Notes: generated from the sequence alone by a model not told the origin. Numbered from the stretch's first letter, positions 1 to 9,441 are shown. The stretch: 27,603 nt of DNA from an uncultured Lachnospiraceae bacterium (GCA_910586405.1 CAJUII010000017.1:1-27603); one strand, 5' to 3'. Numbers and translations are program-made.

Positions 1-2
1 GA

Positions 3-1304
3 CTACCTCTCCACCCCATTCAAATTCACATGCTCGTCCTCCTCCATCGGAATCATCAGGTACTTCTGCCCGTCAATCGTATCGAACTTCACCCGCTCTG
101 CCTTCTCAGGCTTCATGCGCAGAAAGACCTCCGCCCAGTTTTTGGCCTCCTCGGGGTCAAGCGGCGCCTCCATCTTGACAAGCGTTTCGATCTGCTCTGT
201 TTTTTCTTCATTTTCCTGCTTGGTGTCCTTGAGCTCTTGCTTTAAGGAGGCAACCTCTTCAAGAAGTTTGATTTCCTTCTTTTCCTTGTTGTTTTTCTCG
301 ATGGCTTTCTCGTTGACCAGATTGCGCACGACGGGCGGCTTGTCGCTGAACTCCTCTGTGAAATGATCCTGTATCTGCATTACAGCGGCGTCCGGGAGTT
401 TGGTGTCCGCAAACACTTCCTTGATAATTTCCGTTGTGAGGGTAAATTCCTCCGGCTCTACAATCACAAGATCTTCCATCGCCGCCTCGTGCTCCTCGGC
501 AATGTCGTTTAATTTTTCCTGAATGTTGATGAGCATCTCATCGCTGTCTTCGATGATGGGCGCGATGGCGGTCTTGACGATGCTGCGAAAGGCGTTGTGT
601 TCCTCCGTGGCGGTCCGCTTCGCACCGCAGCCAAGCGCCGCCTCGATAAAGTCGCGGTGCGAATCCTTGGCGTCGCGCACATAATATGTAAGGGAATGAA
701 TGTCTGCGGAGCGCTCTACAAAGGAGGGGAACAGAAAGCCGACATCGGGCGCAGCAACGACCCAGTCCTGTACGCGGATGCCGATGCGGTTGAGGTCGGC
801 GCGGTAGCCAAGCCCCGGCTTGGACAGATTGACCGGACAGATCGCGCACAGCAGGTAGGTAAAGACCTCCTCGGATTCATCGAGTTTGAGGTCATCGTTT
901 GTCTTGGTGATGACATCGTATGCATCGTGGAACACGAGGATTAAATAGTTGCCCACATAGTCGTAATTTTCGATAATTCTGTCGTACAGGTGCGCTAATA
1001 ATTCCGGGTTTTTGAGCCCGCTCTCGCGCAGTCCCAGCAGATACTGCTGTTTGCCGCCGGGTTCCTCCTCCTCGCTTGCAAAATGCAGCTCCAGAAGGTT
1101 GTTTCCGATGGTGCCTGAAAGCGTTTTCTTTGCGATTTCAAGGTACTTAAAAAACTCTTCATCTTCCAGATTGAGGAAGGTTTCGCTTAACTCCACAACC
1201 TTATTTTTGCTGGCGTCTACATAGCAGCCGCACATTCTGGTGATGGTGCAGTTCTCTTTCTTGAAGCGTCTTTTTAATTCTAGGATATCTTTGTTGCGTA
1301 ACAT
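3..1304 (-). CDS. DUF4317 family protein, 433 aa
   Basis: Complete minus-strand gene; the ATG lies at 1304 and the stop TAG at 3-5. An AGGAG-type ribosome site precedes the start. I recognise the overall sequence as the DUF4317 family, found mostly in Clostridia and of unknown function. The protein has no signal peptide or membrane helix, so it is probably cytoplasmic. The N-terminal two thirds look globular. Residues about 335-382 are rich in Lys and Glu and should form a coiled coil, and a short C-terminal globular piece follows. It is divergent from the AAA-ATPase gene at 1492, with a 187-base gap that carries a small inverted repeat. Family assignment is from memory of the sequence pattern; no catalytic motif is visible, so no function is proposed. 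Confidence 0.85.
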   Translation of the reverse strand: MLRNKDILELKRRFKKENCTITRMCGCYVDASKNKVVELSETFLNLEDEEFFKYLEIAKKTLSGTIGNNLLELHFASEEEEPGGKQQYLLGLRESGLKNPELLAHLYDRIIENYDYVGNYLILVFHDAYDVITKTNDDLKLDESEEVFTYLLCAICPVNLSKPGLGYRADLNRIGIRVQDWVVAAPDVGFLFPSFVERSADIHSLTYYVRDAKDSHRDFIEAALGCGAKRTATEEHNAFRSIVKTAIAPIIEDSDEMLINIQEKLNDIAEEHEAAMEDLVIVEPEEFTLTTEIIKEVFADTKLPDAAVMQIQDHFTEEFSDKPPVVRNLVNEKAIEKNNKEKKEIKLLEEVASLKQELKDTKQENEEKTEQIETLVKMEAPLDPEEAKNWAEVFLRMKPEKAERVKFDTIDGQKYLMIPMEEDEHVNLNGVER

Positions 1305-1350
1305 ATGAAATTCTCACTCCTATGCTTAGATTCTGTGGAAATCATTTATA

Positions 1351-1365
1351 ATACACGTAGTGTAT
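1351..1365. promoter_or_regulatory. Inverted repeat in divergent intergenic region
   Basis: ATACAC-GTA-GTGTAT is a perfect 6-base inverted repeat lying between the divergent DUF4317 and AAA-ATPase genes. A second weaker one, GTATC-N7-GATAC, overlaps it at 1362-1378. The position fits an operator, but no clear -35/-10 pair was found for either gene. The best -10 for the rightward gene is TGA-TAAGAT at 1450-1458, with no matching -35. Confidence 0.3.
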
Positions 1366-1491
1366 CATATTTGGATACAGGCTTCAATACGCATTTTAAT
1401 ATCTCCTTTTCAAAATAAATATGATGGAGTGGCGCTCTGAAACGTTTTGTGATAAGATAACAGCATAGGGCAATGGAAAGAGAGGGGTGCG

Positions 1492-3093
1492 ATGGGACGT
1501 TTTTTAAATCAGGGAAACAGGAAGTTTGCAGAGTTTTCCCGATCAAAATATTTCGTGGACAAGACCGTGCTGATCAACAAACTTTTGCAGAAGGATGCCG
1601 ACGAGAAATTTGTCTGCAACAGCAGACCGCGGCGGTTTGGAAAATCTGTCACAGCCGATATGCTGGTCGCATTTTTCAGCAGAGGGACGGATTCCGGCGC
1701 GTTATTTGAGCCGTTAAAATGTGAGAAGGATGCGCTTTTTAGGGCAAGCATCAATCAGTATGATACGATATTTGTAGATATTCAGGCGCAGTTTGGTGCA
1801 GCGCAGTTTGAGCGGAAGGCGCCTGTGCCGTATATCAATGGAAAGATTGTGCGGGAGTTGCAGGAGGAGTACAGGGAGATTGAGCATCCCGCGCTAGAGG
1901 GCAGTGTCTTGGCGACGGCTTTGACCGAGCTGTATTACAGGACAGGCCGCCAGTTTGTTATTATCTTTGATGAGTGGGACTATCCGATTCGGGAATTTGA
2001 TGAGGACAGCTTAGACCGGAAAGACTATCTTGAATGGCTGCGCAGTTTATTCAAAAACAGTGATGCGAAGGAATATGTGCGACTTGCGTACCTTACGGGC
2101 ATCATGCCCATTGTGCGGACCAAGGGCCAGTCCGCGGTGAATAATTTTATGGAATATACGATGACAACGCCGATGGATTTAGCGCAGGATATCGGCTTCA
2201 CAGAGGGGGAGGTTCATGCGCTCTGCGAGCAGTATGATGTCTCTTTTGAGGAGATGAAGGAGTGGTATAATGGGTATTATTTAAATGGCATTGCGATGTA
2301 TAACCCGCTGTCGGTGGTGAGGGCGCTTTCGTGCAGGCAGTTTCAGCAGTATTGGACAACGACAGGTACTTACGGTGACATTGATGACCTGATCAGCAAA
2401 AACTTCGACGGTCTGCGTGAGGATGTGATCAAGATGCTTTCCGGGAACAGGGTGCCTGTGACGGTGGCAAACGGCAAAAACGATTTGCAGTCCTTTCAGA
2501 ACAAGAGTGAAGTTTTGACAGCACTGATTCATCTGGGATATTTTGCGTATGACTCGGACACGCGCGAGGCGTATGTGCCAAACAAGGAGATACAGGAAGT
2601 ATTTTATCAATATATGGAGAACAACGGGCAGGAGCACCTGTCACAGTTTATGAAGGTCTCGGAGCAGATTTTGAGTGCTGTCATGGAGGGTGATGCCGTC
2701 AGGACAGCGCAGCAGATTCAATGTGTACACAATGATTTTGTCTCCAGCATTGAATACAATGATGAAAATTCGCTGGCCTGTACCATTATGATTGCGCTGA
2801 TCTCCGCTTTTCGGTACTATTACAGACCAATTCGTGAATTTCCCTGCGGAAAAGGCTTTGCGGATCTTGTGTACCTGCCGCTTGCAAATCAGCCAAACCG
2901 CCCGGTGATTGTGGTCGAACTAAAATGGGACAAGGGCGCGGCTGCGGCGATCGCGCAGATCAAGAACAGGCAGTATCCCGTGTCGCTGCGGGAGTACTCC
3001 GGTGAAATCCTGCTGGTGGGGATTGATTATGACAAAAAGACCAAACAACATACCTGCTTGATTGAGCGCTTTACAAATTTCGCTTGCCAGTGA
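1492..3093 (+). CDS. AAA-ATPase-like protein with C-terminal PD-(D/E)XK nuclease domain, 533 aa
   Basis: This is the common Firmicutes/Bacteroidetes family with an N-terminal AAA-ATPase-like domain and a C-terminal PDDEXK_9 nuclease-like domain (formerly DUF1703). The Walker A region is RPRRFGKS at residues 45-52 and Walker B is FDEWD at 159-163. The nuclease-like core shows GFAD with Asp458 and VELK with Glu476 and Lys478, so the catalytic trio of a PD-(D/E)XK fold appears intact. The first ATG after a GAGAGGGG ribosome site sets the start. The length is normal for the family. Biological role is unknown; members are often multicopy, and links to defence or mobile DNA have been suggested but not shown here. 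No obvious partner gene sits next to it: pncB follows after about 75 bases. Confidence 0.9.
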   Translation: MGRFLNQGNRKFAEFSRSKYFVDKTVLINKLLQKDADEKFVCNSRPRRFGKSVTADMLVAFFSRGTDSGALFEPLKCEKDALFRASINQYDTIFVDIQAQFGAAQFERKAPVPYINGKIVRELQEEYREIEHPALEGSVLATALTELYYRTGRQFVIIFDEWDYPIREFDEDSLDRKDYLEWLRSLFKNSDAKEYVRLAYLTGIMPIVRTKGQSAVNNFMEYTMTTPMDLAQDIGFTEGEVHALCEQYDVSFEEMKEWYNGYYLNGIAMYNPLSVVRALSCRQFQQYWTTTGTYGDIDDLISKNFDGLREDVIKMLSGNRVPVTVANGKNDLQSFQNKSEVLTALIHLGYFAYDSDTREAYVPNKEIQEVFYQYMENNGQEHLSQFMKVSEQILSAVMEGDAVRTAQQIQCVHNDFVSSIEYNDENSLACTIMIALISAFRYYYRPIREFPCGKGFADLVYLPLANQPNRPVIVVELKWDKGAAAAIAQIKNRQYPVSLREYSGEILLVGIDYDKKTKQHTCLIERFTNFACQ

Positions 3094-3167
3094 GCATAAA
3101 AAGGGATTATGATAAAAAAAGAAGATCCGTAAATGAAAATAAAATAATATAGAAAGGACAAACCAAT

Positions 3168-4646
3168 ATGATGAAGCAGGCAGATCCAAGAAACCTGTCT
3201 ATGGTCATGGACTTGTACGAGCTGACCATGGCAAACGGTTATTTCAATGACGGCGATATCGAGACGCGGGTGGCGTTTGATGTCTTTTACAGGAAAAATC
3301 CTGACAGGGGCGGATATACGATTTTTGCAGGGCTTGAACAGATCGTAGAGTACATCGAGAACCTGCATTTCTCAAAGGAGGACGTGGCGTACCTGCGCTC
3401 GCTCAATACCTTTACAGAAACCTTTTTGGAATATCTGAGTACCTTTTCGTTCCATGGGGACCTCTATGCGTTCCCGGAAGGGACGATCATGTATCCCAAC
3501 GAGCCAGTCATCACGGTGATTGCGCCGCTGATTGACGCGCAGCTTGTAGAGACGGCAATTCTTGCGCAGATCAACCATCAGTCGCTTGTGGCGACCAAGA
3601 CCGCGCGCATTGTGAAGGCGGCGGAGGGGAAAATGGTGTCGGATTTCGGCGCGCGGCGGGCACATAATATGGACGCGGCAGTGTATGGCGCGCGCGCTTC
3701 CTACATCGGCGGAGCGGCAGGGACGGCGACGGTGCTTGCGGGGCAGATGTTTGGGATTCCAGTGAGCGGCACGATGGCGCATAGCTGGGTGATGTACTAT
3801 AAAGATGAATACGAGGCGTTCAAAAATTATGCAGTCAATTATCCTGATAATACAGTGCTGCTGGTGGACACCTACGACACGATTCAGTCCGGTATTCCCA
3901 ATGCCATTCGTGTGGCGCATGAGATACTCGAGCCTAAGGGAAAACGACTCAAAGGCATTCGCATTGACAGCGGGGACTTGGCATACCAGTCGTCAAAGGT
4001 CAGGAAAATGCTGGATCAGGAAGGGCTGACAGACTGCAGGATCATTGTGTCAAACAGTCTTGACGAGCACACGATCTCGTCTTTGAATGTGCAGAAGGCG
4101 TGCATTGACGGTTACGGCGTGGGCGAGCGGCTCATCACAGGCGCTACCAGTGATTACTCCGATGACACGCTGGCGCTGCTCGGCGCGGTGTACAAGATTG
4201 CAGCGGTGGAGGAAAACGGTGTATTTACGCCGCGCATCAAGATTTCCGGCACCGTGGAGAAGATCACAAACCCCGGCCTTAAAAAAGTGTACCGCATTTA
4301 TGACCAGAATGGAAAGGCAAAGGCGGATTTGATTGCCAAGGCGGACGAGGAGATCGACATGAGCGGCATGTTCCGTTTTGTGGACCCCAAGATGCCATGG
4401 CGGAATCTGAAATTTACGAACTGCACCGCAAAACCGCTGCAGGTGAAAATATTTGAGAATGGAAAGCGTGTGTATGAGCTTCCCGCACTGGAGGAAATCA
4501 GAGCGTATGTGAGAAAGCAGCTAGACGAGGAAATCTGGGAGGAGGAGCAGCGTTTTATCAATCCGCATGAGCACTATATGGACATGACCCCCGATTATTA
4601 TGAGCTCAAGATGGGGCTTTTGCACGAGAGAGGCAAGCTGGGTTAA
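3168..4646 (+). CDS. pncB: Nicotinate phosphoribosyltransferase, 492 aa
   Basis: The enzyme makes nicotinate mononucleotide from nicotinic acid and PRPP with ATP hydrolysis, the entry step of the Preiss-Handler NAD salvage route in the cytoplasm. Family landmarks are the N-terminal DLYELTMANGYF (residues 15-26), SDFGARRAHNMDA at 158-170, GTMAHSW at 201-207 with His205 as the likely phosphorylated histidine, and RIDSGDL further on. Length is typical of the long bacterial/eukaryotic-like form. AGAAAGGAC precedes the ATG; a second ATG follows at once (3171), so the true start may be one codon later. No other NAD gene is in the window. No clear terminator follows; a 5-base-pair hairpin at 4649-4661 lacks a T run. 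Confidence 0.96.
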   Translation: MMKQADPRNLSMVMDLYELTMANGYFNDGDIETRVAFDVFYRKNPDRGGYTIFAGLEQIVEYIENLHFSKEDVAYLRSLNTFTETFLEYLSTFSFHGDLYAFPEGTIMYPNEPVITVIAPLIDAQLVETAILAQINHQSLVATKTARIVKAAEGKMVSDFGARRAHNMDAAVYGARASYIGGAAGTATVLAGQMFGIPVSGTMAHSWVMYYKDEYEAFKNYAVNYPDNTVLLVDTYDTIQSGIPNAIRVAHEILEPKGKRLKGIRIDSGDLAYQSSKVRKMLDQEGLTDCRIIVSNSLDEHTISSLNVQKACIDGYGVGERLITGATSDYSDDTLALLGAVYKIAAVEENGVFTPRIKISGTVEKITNPGLKKVYRIYDQNGKAKADLIAKADEEIDMSGMFRFVDPKMPWRNLKFTNCTAKPLQVKIFENGKRVYELPALEEIRAYVRKQLDEEIWEEEQRFINPHEHYMDMTPDYYELKMGLLHERGKLG

Positions 4647-4814
4647 CAATCCGTTTCGGATGGTCGATATAATTAATGTCACTGTTATAGCAAACGATAA
4701 AGATCAAAGCTGTTCTTGTGTATTCAGAGAACAATTGACAGCAGAAAGCATTGGGAGCAGCATCGATGAGTTGCGTTTATTATAATAAATAATTAGAAAG
4801 AGAGGTATGACAGA

Positions 4815-6050
4815 ATGCAGTTGAACATGATCAATACTTACCGCAATTTGCAGGTCGGAAATCACAATCCGGCAGCGTGGATGCGCGGGAAGACACAACA
4901 GACAGCAAAGGCGCAGGATGTGTTTGGGGCACAGTGTAAGGTGACGATCTCGCGCGAGGGCAGGAAATTAAGCAAAGAAAATCAGGATGGGGCAAGGAGC
5001 TTCTCCGCTGGCAGCGCAGAACGGCTGCTGCTCAGAGCACAGGAGCAGAAAGAGAATGAACAAAAGGAGCACACAAGCCTGTTGGATGAGATTTCCGGCC
5101 TGATGAGTGATATCCAGAATAGTTACGAGTCCGGCGCAGACAAGGAGACGACGGCAAAGAAACAGGAAGCGCTGCAACGGCTGATCGACTTGAAGGCGCG
5201 CCAGGAGGAGGAGAACAAGCAGTGTGCAGAGTATGCGTCAGGAAGCGCGGCGGCAGCCTCAAAAGGGCAGGAGGAGATTGACCAGAAGAATGCAGATCTC
5301 TATATGATGCTGAAAAGCTTTGAGGAGCAGGATGAGGACGAGGAGAGCGCTGGCGAAGGCACGGCGGACAATGCGCAGACCACTGACGAGGATCAGAAGC
5401 TTGGCAGCGTCGGCGAACAGTTCGATCATGCCGCATCACAGCTTGGCGTATCGGCTGCAAAGCGTGAGATGCAGGCGACAGCAGCCATCGATGAGTTGAT
5501 GAATGACGGATATGACAGAATCGCCAAGGCTGACGGAATGATCAGGGAGGCACAGGAAGAGATCGGCCTTGCGATGGAGGCGGCTGGAAAGGAGCATCTC
5601 AGCGAGGCGGAGCGGCGTGAGCTGGTATCGGGACACTTGGAGTCCGCAAGAGGCATGATCAAGTCAAACTATAGTGAGATCATGAGACTGCGCAGAACCG
5701 GCATACAGGAGACGAAGGATGCGCGGGAGCTGGAGCTTGAACATATTCAGCTCAATCCGCTCGAGGGTGTGGACAGAGTAAAACAGTCAATCCTTGACAG
5801 CGGTGTCGATGCCGCGCTGAATGAGGTGTCGCAGGGCACGATCGAGAAAGCGTCAAACGAGCTTGAACAGCGGGTGCAGGATTTGCTCGACAAACGAAAT
5901 GATATCACATCCGATGCGGACGAGAGCGAGGAGACGCAGGAACTAGAGGAGAAAACAGAGGAAGTCATCACAAAACAGGAGGATGAGGAGAACGCTGGCG
6001 AATCATCTTTGCTGGAAACGAAGGGAACAGGAACGGCAAAGCTGCTATAA
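4815..6050 (+). CDS. Charged coiled-coil protein of unknown function, 411 aa
   Basis: I cannot assign a function. The start is the ATG 9 bases after AGAAAGAGAGG. The first about 50 residues contain a short ordered-looking patch, FGAQCKVTISREGRKLSKE (about 37-55). I associate such a patch with the N-termini of many Lachnospiraceae hypothetical proteins. After that the chain is very rich in Glu, Gln, Lys and Ala, with long helical stretches and acidic segments (EEQDEDEESAGEG, about 173-185). It ends with another acidic, glutamate-rich tail. There is no signal peptide, membrane helix, cysteine pair or nucleotide-binding motif, so it is probably a cytoplasmic, largely coiled-coil protein. It stands alone between pncB and glgP, with 168 bases upstream in which no good promoter was found. 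Confidence 0.75.
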   Translation: MQLNMINTYRNLQVGNHNPAAWMRGKTQQTAKAQDVFGAQCKVTISREGRKLSKENQDGARSFSAGSAERLLLRAQEQKENEQKEHTSLLDEISGLMSDIQNSYESGADKETTAKKQEALQRLIDLKARQEEENKQCAEYASGSAAAASKGQEEIDQKNADLYMMLKSFEEQDEDEESAGEGTADNAQTTDEDQKLGSVGEQFDHAASQLGVSAAKREMQATAAIDELMNDGYDRIAKADGMIREAQEEIGLAMEAAGKEHLSEAERRELVSGHLESARGMIKSNYSEIMRLRRTGIQETKDARELELEHIQLNPLEGVDRVKQSILDSGVDAALNEVSQGTIEKASNELEQRVQDLLDKRNDITSDADESEETQELEEKTEEVITKQEDEENAGESSLLETKGTGTAKLL

Positions 6051-6096
6051 AAAACGTGATTTTCCAGAATTTATTGTTTAAAGATTTGACATAGTG

Positions 6097-6105
6097 TGCT
6101 ATAAT
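6097..6105 (+). promoter_or_regulatory. Extended -10 promoter for glgP
   Basis: TGC-TATAAT is a consensus -10 hexamer with the TGn extension. The nearby TTGACA at 6086-6091 is only 8 bases away and cannot be its -35. A weak TTGTTT lies at 6074-6079 (20-base spacing). It sits about 112 bases before the glgP start. Confidence 0.6.
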
Positions 6106-6217
6106 ATGAAGAATGAGAAAAGATTCATCCAAAATTAGCACAAAATTACGTGTTCAGAATCCTTTGAGTTATATACTTTTAAGAAACAGGGCACAGGGAA
6201 GAAGGAGAGGTAAAGAA

Positions 6218-8668
6218 ATGCCAAAAAAGCCAATAATTGACAAAGAAATGTTTAAGAGAAGCGTATTGTACAATGTAAAGACACTGTACAGAAAGACGCT
6301 GGAGGAGGCGACAGATCAGCAGATTTTTCAGGCAGTAGCATTTGCTGTGAAGGATGCGATTGTGGATCACTGGCTCAAGACACAGGAAGCGTATGAGGAG
6401 AAGGACCCCAAGACAGTCTACTATATGTCGATGGAGTTTTTGATGGGACGTGCGCTTGGCAACAATATGATCAATCTGATGGCATACAAGGAGTTTTCAG
6501 AGGCGCTGGAGGACCTGGGGCTTGACATCAATGTGATCGAGGATCAGGAGCCGGATGCAGCGCTTGGAAACGGCGGTCTGGGACGGCTTGCGGCATGTTT
6601 CCTGGACTCACTGGCGACGCTTGGATACTCTGCATATGGATGTGGTATCCGCTACCGCTACGGTATGTTCAAGCAGGAGATCCGCGACGGATTCCAGCGT
6701 GAGGTGCCCGATGACTGGCTGCGGGACGGCAATCCGTTCGAGCTGCGCCGTCCAGAGTACACGAAAGTGATCAAATTTGGCGGAAACGTGGCATGCAGGG
6801 AAGAGGACGGCAGACTGATCTGGTATCAGGAGAATTACCAGTCTGTCAAGGCGATTCCATACGATCTTCCGGTTGTCGGTTATGGTAACGGCATTGTCAA
6901 CACATTGAGAATCTGGGATGCAGAGCCGATGGACTGCTTTAGTCTGGATTCCTTTGACAAGGGTGATTACCAGAAGGCAGTAGAGCAGACCAATCTTGCG
7001 AGAAATATCGTGGAGGTGCTCTATCCCAATGACAATCATATTTCTGGAAAAGAGCTTCGCTTAAAACAGCAGTATTTCTTTATCTCGGCTTCCGTGCAGA
7101 CGGCAATCGAGAAATATATGTCCAAGCATGATGACATTCATAAATTCCATGAGAAAGTAACATTCCAGCTAAACGACACCCACCCGACAGTGGCGATCGC
7201 AGAGCTGATGCGCATTCTGCTGGATGACTTCCATTTAGAGTGGGACGAGGCCTGGGCGATCACGACAAAGACCTGCGCGTACACGAACCATACAATCATG
7301 GCGGAGGCGCTTGAAAAATGGCCTGTAGATTTATTCCAGAGACTGCTTCCCAGAATCTATCAGATCGTGGAGGAGATCAACCGCAGGTTCCTGATGGATA
7401 TTGTCAACAGATATCCAGAACCGGCTGACAAGATTAAGAAGATGGCAATCATTGCAGATGGTCAGGTTAAGATGGCACACATGGCAATCGTTGCCGGATA
7501 CAGTGTAAACGGCGTGGCAAGACTTCACACAGAGATTCTCAAGAATCAGGAGCTCAGAGACTTTTACGAGATGTTCCCGCAGAAGTTCAACAACAAGACA
7601 AACGGCATCACACAGAGACGTTTCCTGCTTCACGGTAATCCGCTGCTCGCGGACTGGGTGACTAAGAAGGTAGGAGAGGACTGGATTGTAGACCTTCCTG
7701 TGATCGAGGGGCTGGTGAAGTATGTCGATGATCCTGTGGCACAGAAAGAGTTCATGGAGATCAAGCGCAAGAACAAGGTGCGTCTGGCAAAATATATCAA
7801 AGAGCACAACAATGTGACCGTAGCCCCGGATTCCATCTTTGACGTGCAGGTCAAGAGACTGCACGAGTACAAGAGACAGCTCATGAACATTCTTCATGTG
7901 ATGTATCTCTATAATGAAATCAAGAAAAATCCGAGCATGGAATTTTATCCTAGAACCTTCATCTTCGGTGCGAAGGCAGCAGCGGGCTACAAGAATGCAA
8001 AGCTTACGATCAAACTTATCAATGCAGTGGCAGACAAGGTAAATAACGATCCTGTTGTCAAGAACCGCATCAAGGTTGTATTCATCGAGGACTACAAAGT
8101 TTCCAATGCGGAGTGGATCTTTGCGGCAGCAGATATCTCCGAACAGATCTCGACCGCTTCGAAGGAGGCGAGCGGCACCGGCAATATGAAGTTTATGCTC
8201 AACGGTGCGCTGACACTCGGTACGATGGACGGCGCAAATGTGGAGATTGTTGAGGAAGTCGGCAATGAGAATGCATTTATCTTTGGTCTGAGTTCCGACG
8301 AGGTCATCAACTATGAGAACCACGGCGGCTACAATCCAATGGATATCTACAACAGTGATGCGGAGATTCGCAAGATTGTAGACCAGCTTGTAGACGGCAC
8401 GTATGCCGATGACAGGGAACTGTTCAGAAGCCTTTACAATTCTCTTTTGAATACGCTGGATACGGACAAGGCGGACCGCTACTTTATCCTCAAAGATTTC
8501 CATGCTTATGCAGATGCGCAGAAGCGGGTGGAGAAGGCATATACGGACAAGACCGGCTGGGCAAGGAGCGCGATGCTCAATGTCGCAAAGGTTGGCAAGT
8601 TCACTTCTGACAGAACCATTCAGCAGTATGTAGATGAAATTTGGCATCTTGACAAGGTAGAGCTGTAG
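6218..8668 (+). CDS. glgP: Glycogen/alpha-glucan phosphorylase, 816 aa
   Basis: A GT35 enzyme that releases glucose-1-phosphate from alpha-1,4-glucan ends using phosphate and pyridoxal phosphate, in the cytoplasm. The N-terminal core has YYMSMEFLMGR and the glycine-rich EPDAALGNGGLGRLAACFLDS. The C-terminal PLP site is EASGTGNMKFMLNGA, with Lys658 the expected Schiff-base lysine. The length of about 816 residues matches bacterial GlgP. I chose the ATG at 6218 because GGAGAGG lies 7 bases upstream and MPKKPIIDKEMF is a normal family start; the frame is open back to 6113, but that stretch has no ribosome site and no family similarity. No glycogen synthesis genes are in the window. A promoter at 6097-6105 and a terminator at 8687-8722 suggest it is transcribed alone. 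Confidence 0.97.
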   Translation: MPKKPIIDKEMFKRSVLYNVKTLYRKTLEEATDQQIFQAVAFAVKDAIVDHWLKTQEAYEEKDPKTVYYMSMEFLMGRALGNNMINLMAYKEFSEALEDLGLDINVIEDQEPDAALGNGGLGRLAACFLDSLATLGYSAYGCGIRYRYGMFKQEIRDGFQREVPDDWLRDGNPFELRRPEYTKVIKFGGNVACREEDGRLIWYQENYQSVKAIPYDLPVVGYGNGIVNTLRIWDAEPMDCFSLDSFDKGDYQKAVEQTNLARNIVEVLYPNDNHISGKELRLKQQYFFISASVQTAIEKYMSKHDDIHKFHEKVTFQLNDTHPTVAIAELMRILLDDFHLEWDEAWAITTKTCAYTNHTIMAEALEKWPVDLFQRLLPRIYQIVEEINRRFLMDIVNRYPEPADKIKKMAIIADGQVKMAHMAIVAGYSVNGVARLHTEILKNQELRDFYEMFPQKFNNKTNGITQRRFLLHGNPLLADWVTKKVGEDWIVDLPVIEGLVKYVDDPVAQKEFMEIKRKNKVRLAKYIKEHNNVTVAPDSIFDVQVKRLHEYKRQLMNILHVMYLYNEIKKNPSMEFYPRTFIFGAKAAAGYKNAKLTIKLINAVADKVNNDPVVKNRIKVVFIEDYKVSNAEWIFAAADISEQISTASKEASGTGNMKFMLNGALTLGTMDGANVEIVEEVGNENAFIFGLSSDEVINYENHGGYNPMDIYNSDAEIRKIVDQLVDGTYADDRELFRSLYNSLLNTLDTDKADRYFILKDFHAYADAQKRVEKAYTDKTGWARSAMLNVAKVGKFTSDRTIQQYVDEIWHLDKVEL

Positions 8669-8686
8669 GGATACAATATAAATCAT

Positions 8687-8722
8687 AAAACGCATATCTC
8701 AACAAACCGGGGTATGCGTTTT
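8687..8722 (+). terminator. Intrinsic terminator after glgP
   Basis: AAAACGCATA and TATGCGTTTT form a perfect 10-base-pair stem around a 16-base loop, beginning 18 bases after the glgP stop. The T-rich right arm and following TTCACTTTTG serve as the U tract; the A-rich left arm could allow use from the other strand too. Confidence 0.8.
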
Positions 8723-8785
8723 CACTTTTGCAATGGTTTTATAGACAGATTACTCCTGCGCGAACGGGAATATGGAGATTGAAGT

Positions 8786-9427
8786 ATGAAGAAAAGTTAT
8801 CAGAAAATCATATTTTTACTCATTAGCATTGTGGCGGTCAGCACTTTGAGCGGCTGCACATCGGACAAAACGGTCAAGAATTATCTTCAAGCGCTCCTCG
8901 ATACATCATACAAAAATGATGCGACGATTTTTGTGGACATGAAGCTGGGCACCGCGGAGGAGGCGAAGGCGCTCTATGATCGGGGAATTGATACCGGCGT
9001 CGGTGTATTTTGCAGCAAACTTGGCGTGTCTGATACGTACAGGGAATCGTTCCGCCAGGTGTATATGGACATGCTGGCAAAGGTCCGTTACACGGTCGAT
9101 ACTGCCGAGAAGCAGAGTGACGGTTCTTATGTAGTGACGGTTACTTATGAGAAGATGAATATCTTTCAGCCAGCGCTGGAGCGCCATCAAGAAGCGGTGG
9201 CGGCGATGGCAGATGCATGGAAGAATGCCGAGGAACCGCCGACCGAGGAAGAATTAGAGGAAAGTGTGTTCTTAGAATTTAAAAACAGCATGGAGACGGT
9301 TCTTGCTGAGCTGCAGTATGATGAAGCAGCCACAATGACAGTGCGGATTGAGTTGATTGAAAATGTGTACACGCCCAATACAGACGACATCGCGGAGTTG
9401 GAAAAAGCACTGTTTGACGGAGCGTGA
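8786..9427 (+). CDS. Predicted lipoprotein, 213 aa
   Basis: The N-terminus is a lipoprotein signal: MKKSYQK, a hydrophobic helix, then LSGC with Cys24 as the lipidated residue, so it should be anchored on the outer face of the membrane. The mature part starts DKTVKNYLQALL and is a single helical and beta domain. I recall Firmicutes lipoproteins of this general layout (DUF5105-like), but the match is not certain. No catalytic motif is visible. Its stop (TGA 9425-9427) overlaps or nearly abuts the next gene, so the two are one transcription and translation unit. The pairing suggests a shared role at the cell surface, but neither function is known. Confidence 0.78.
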   Translation: MKKSYQKIIFLLISIVAVSTLSGCTSDKTVKNYLQALLDTSYKNDATIFVDMKLGTAEEAKALYDRGIDTGVGVFCSKLGVSDTYRESFRQVYMDMLAKVRYTVDTAEKQSDGSYVVTVTYEKMNIFQPALERHQEAVAAMADAWKNAEEPPTEEELEESVFLEFKNSMETVLAELQYDEAATMTVRIELIENVYTPNTDDIAELEKALFDGA

Positions 9428-9441
9428 AGGGAGGAGCATCA

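Noticed and set aside
4649..4661. ATCCG-TTT-CGGAT hairpin after pncB as terminator
   Set aside because: The stem is five base pairs and is not followed by a T run.
4735..4786. TTGACA ... TATAAT before the coiled-coil gene
   Set aside because: The spacing is 40 bases, so they do not form one promoter.
6086..6105. TTGACA and TATAAT as a consensus promoter pair before glgP
   Set aside because: They are only 8 bases apart, far from the needed 16-18; only the extended -10 is kept.
6113..6217. 35-codon N-terminal extension of glgP
   Set aside because: It starts about 8 bases after the -10 element with no ribosome site. GGAGAGG before 6218 and the family start point to the shorter form.
7331..8695. 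454-codon open frame on the minus strand
   Set aside because: It is antisense to glgP, which is unmistakable. The antisense protein is Cys/His/Ile-rich with no family pattern and has no ribosome site.
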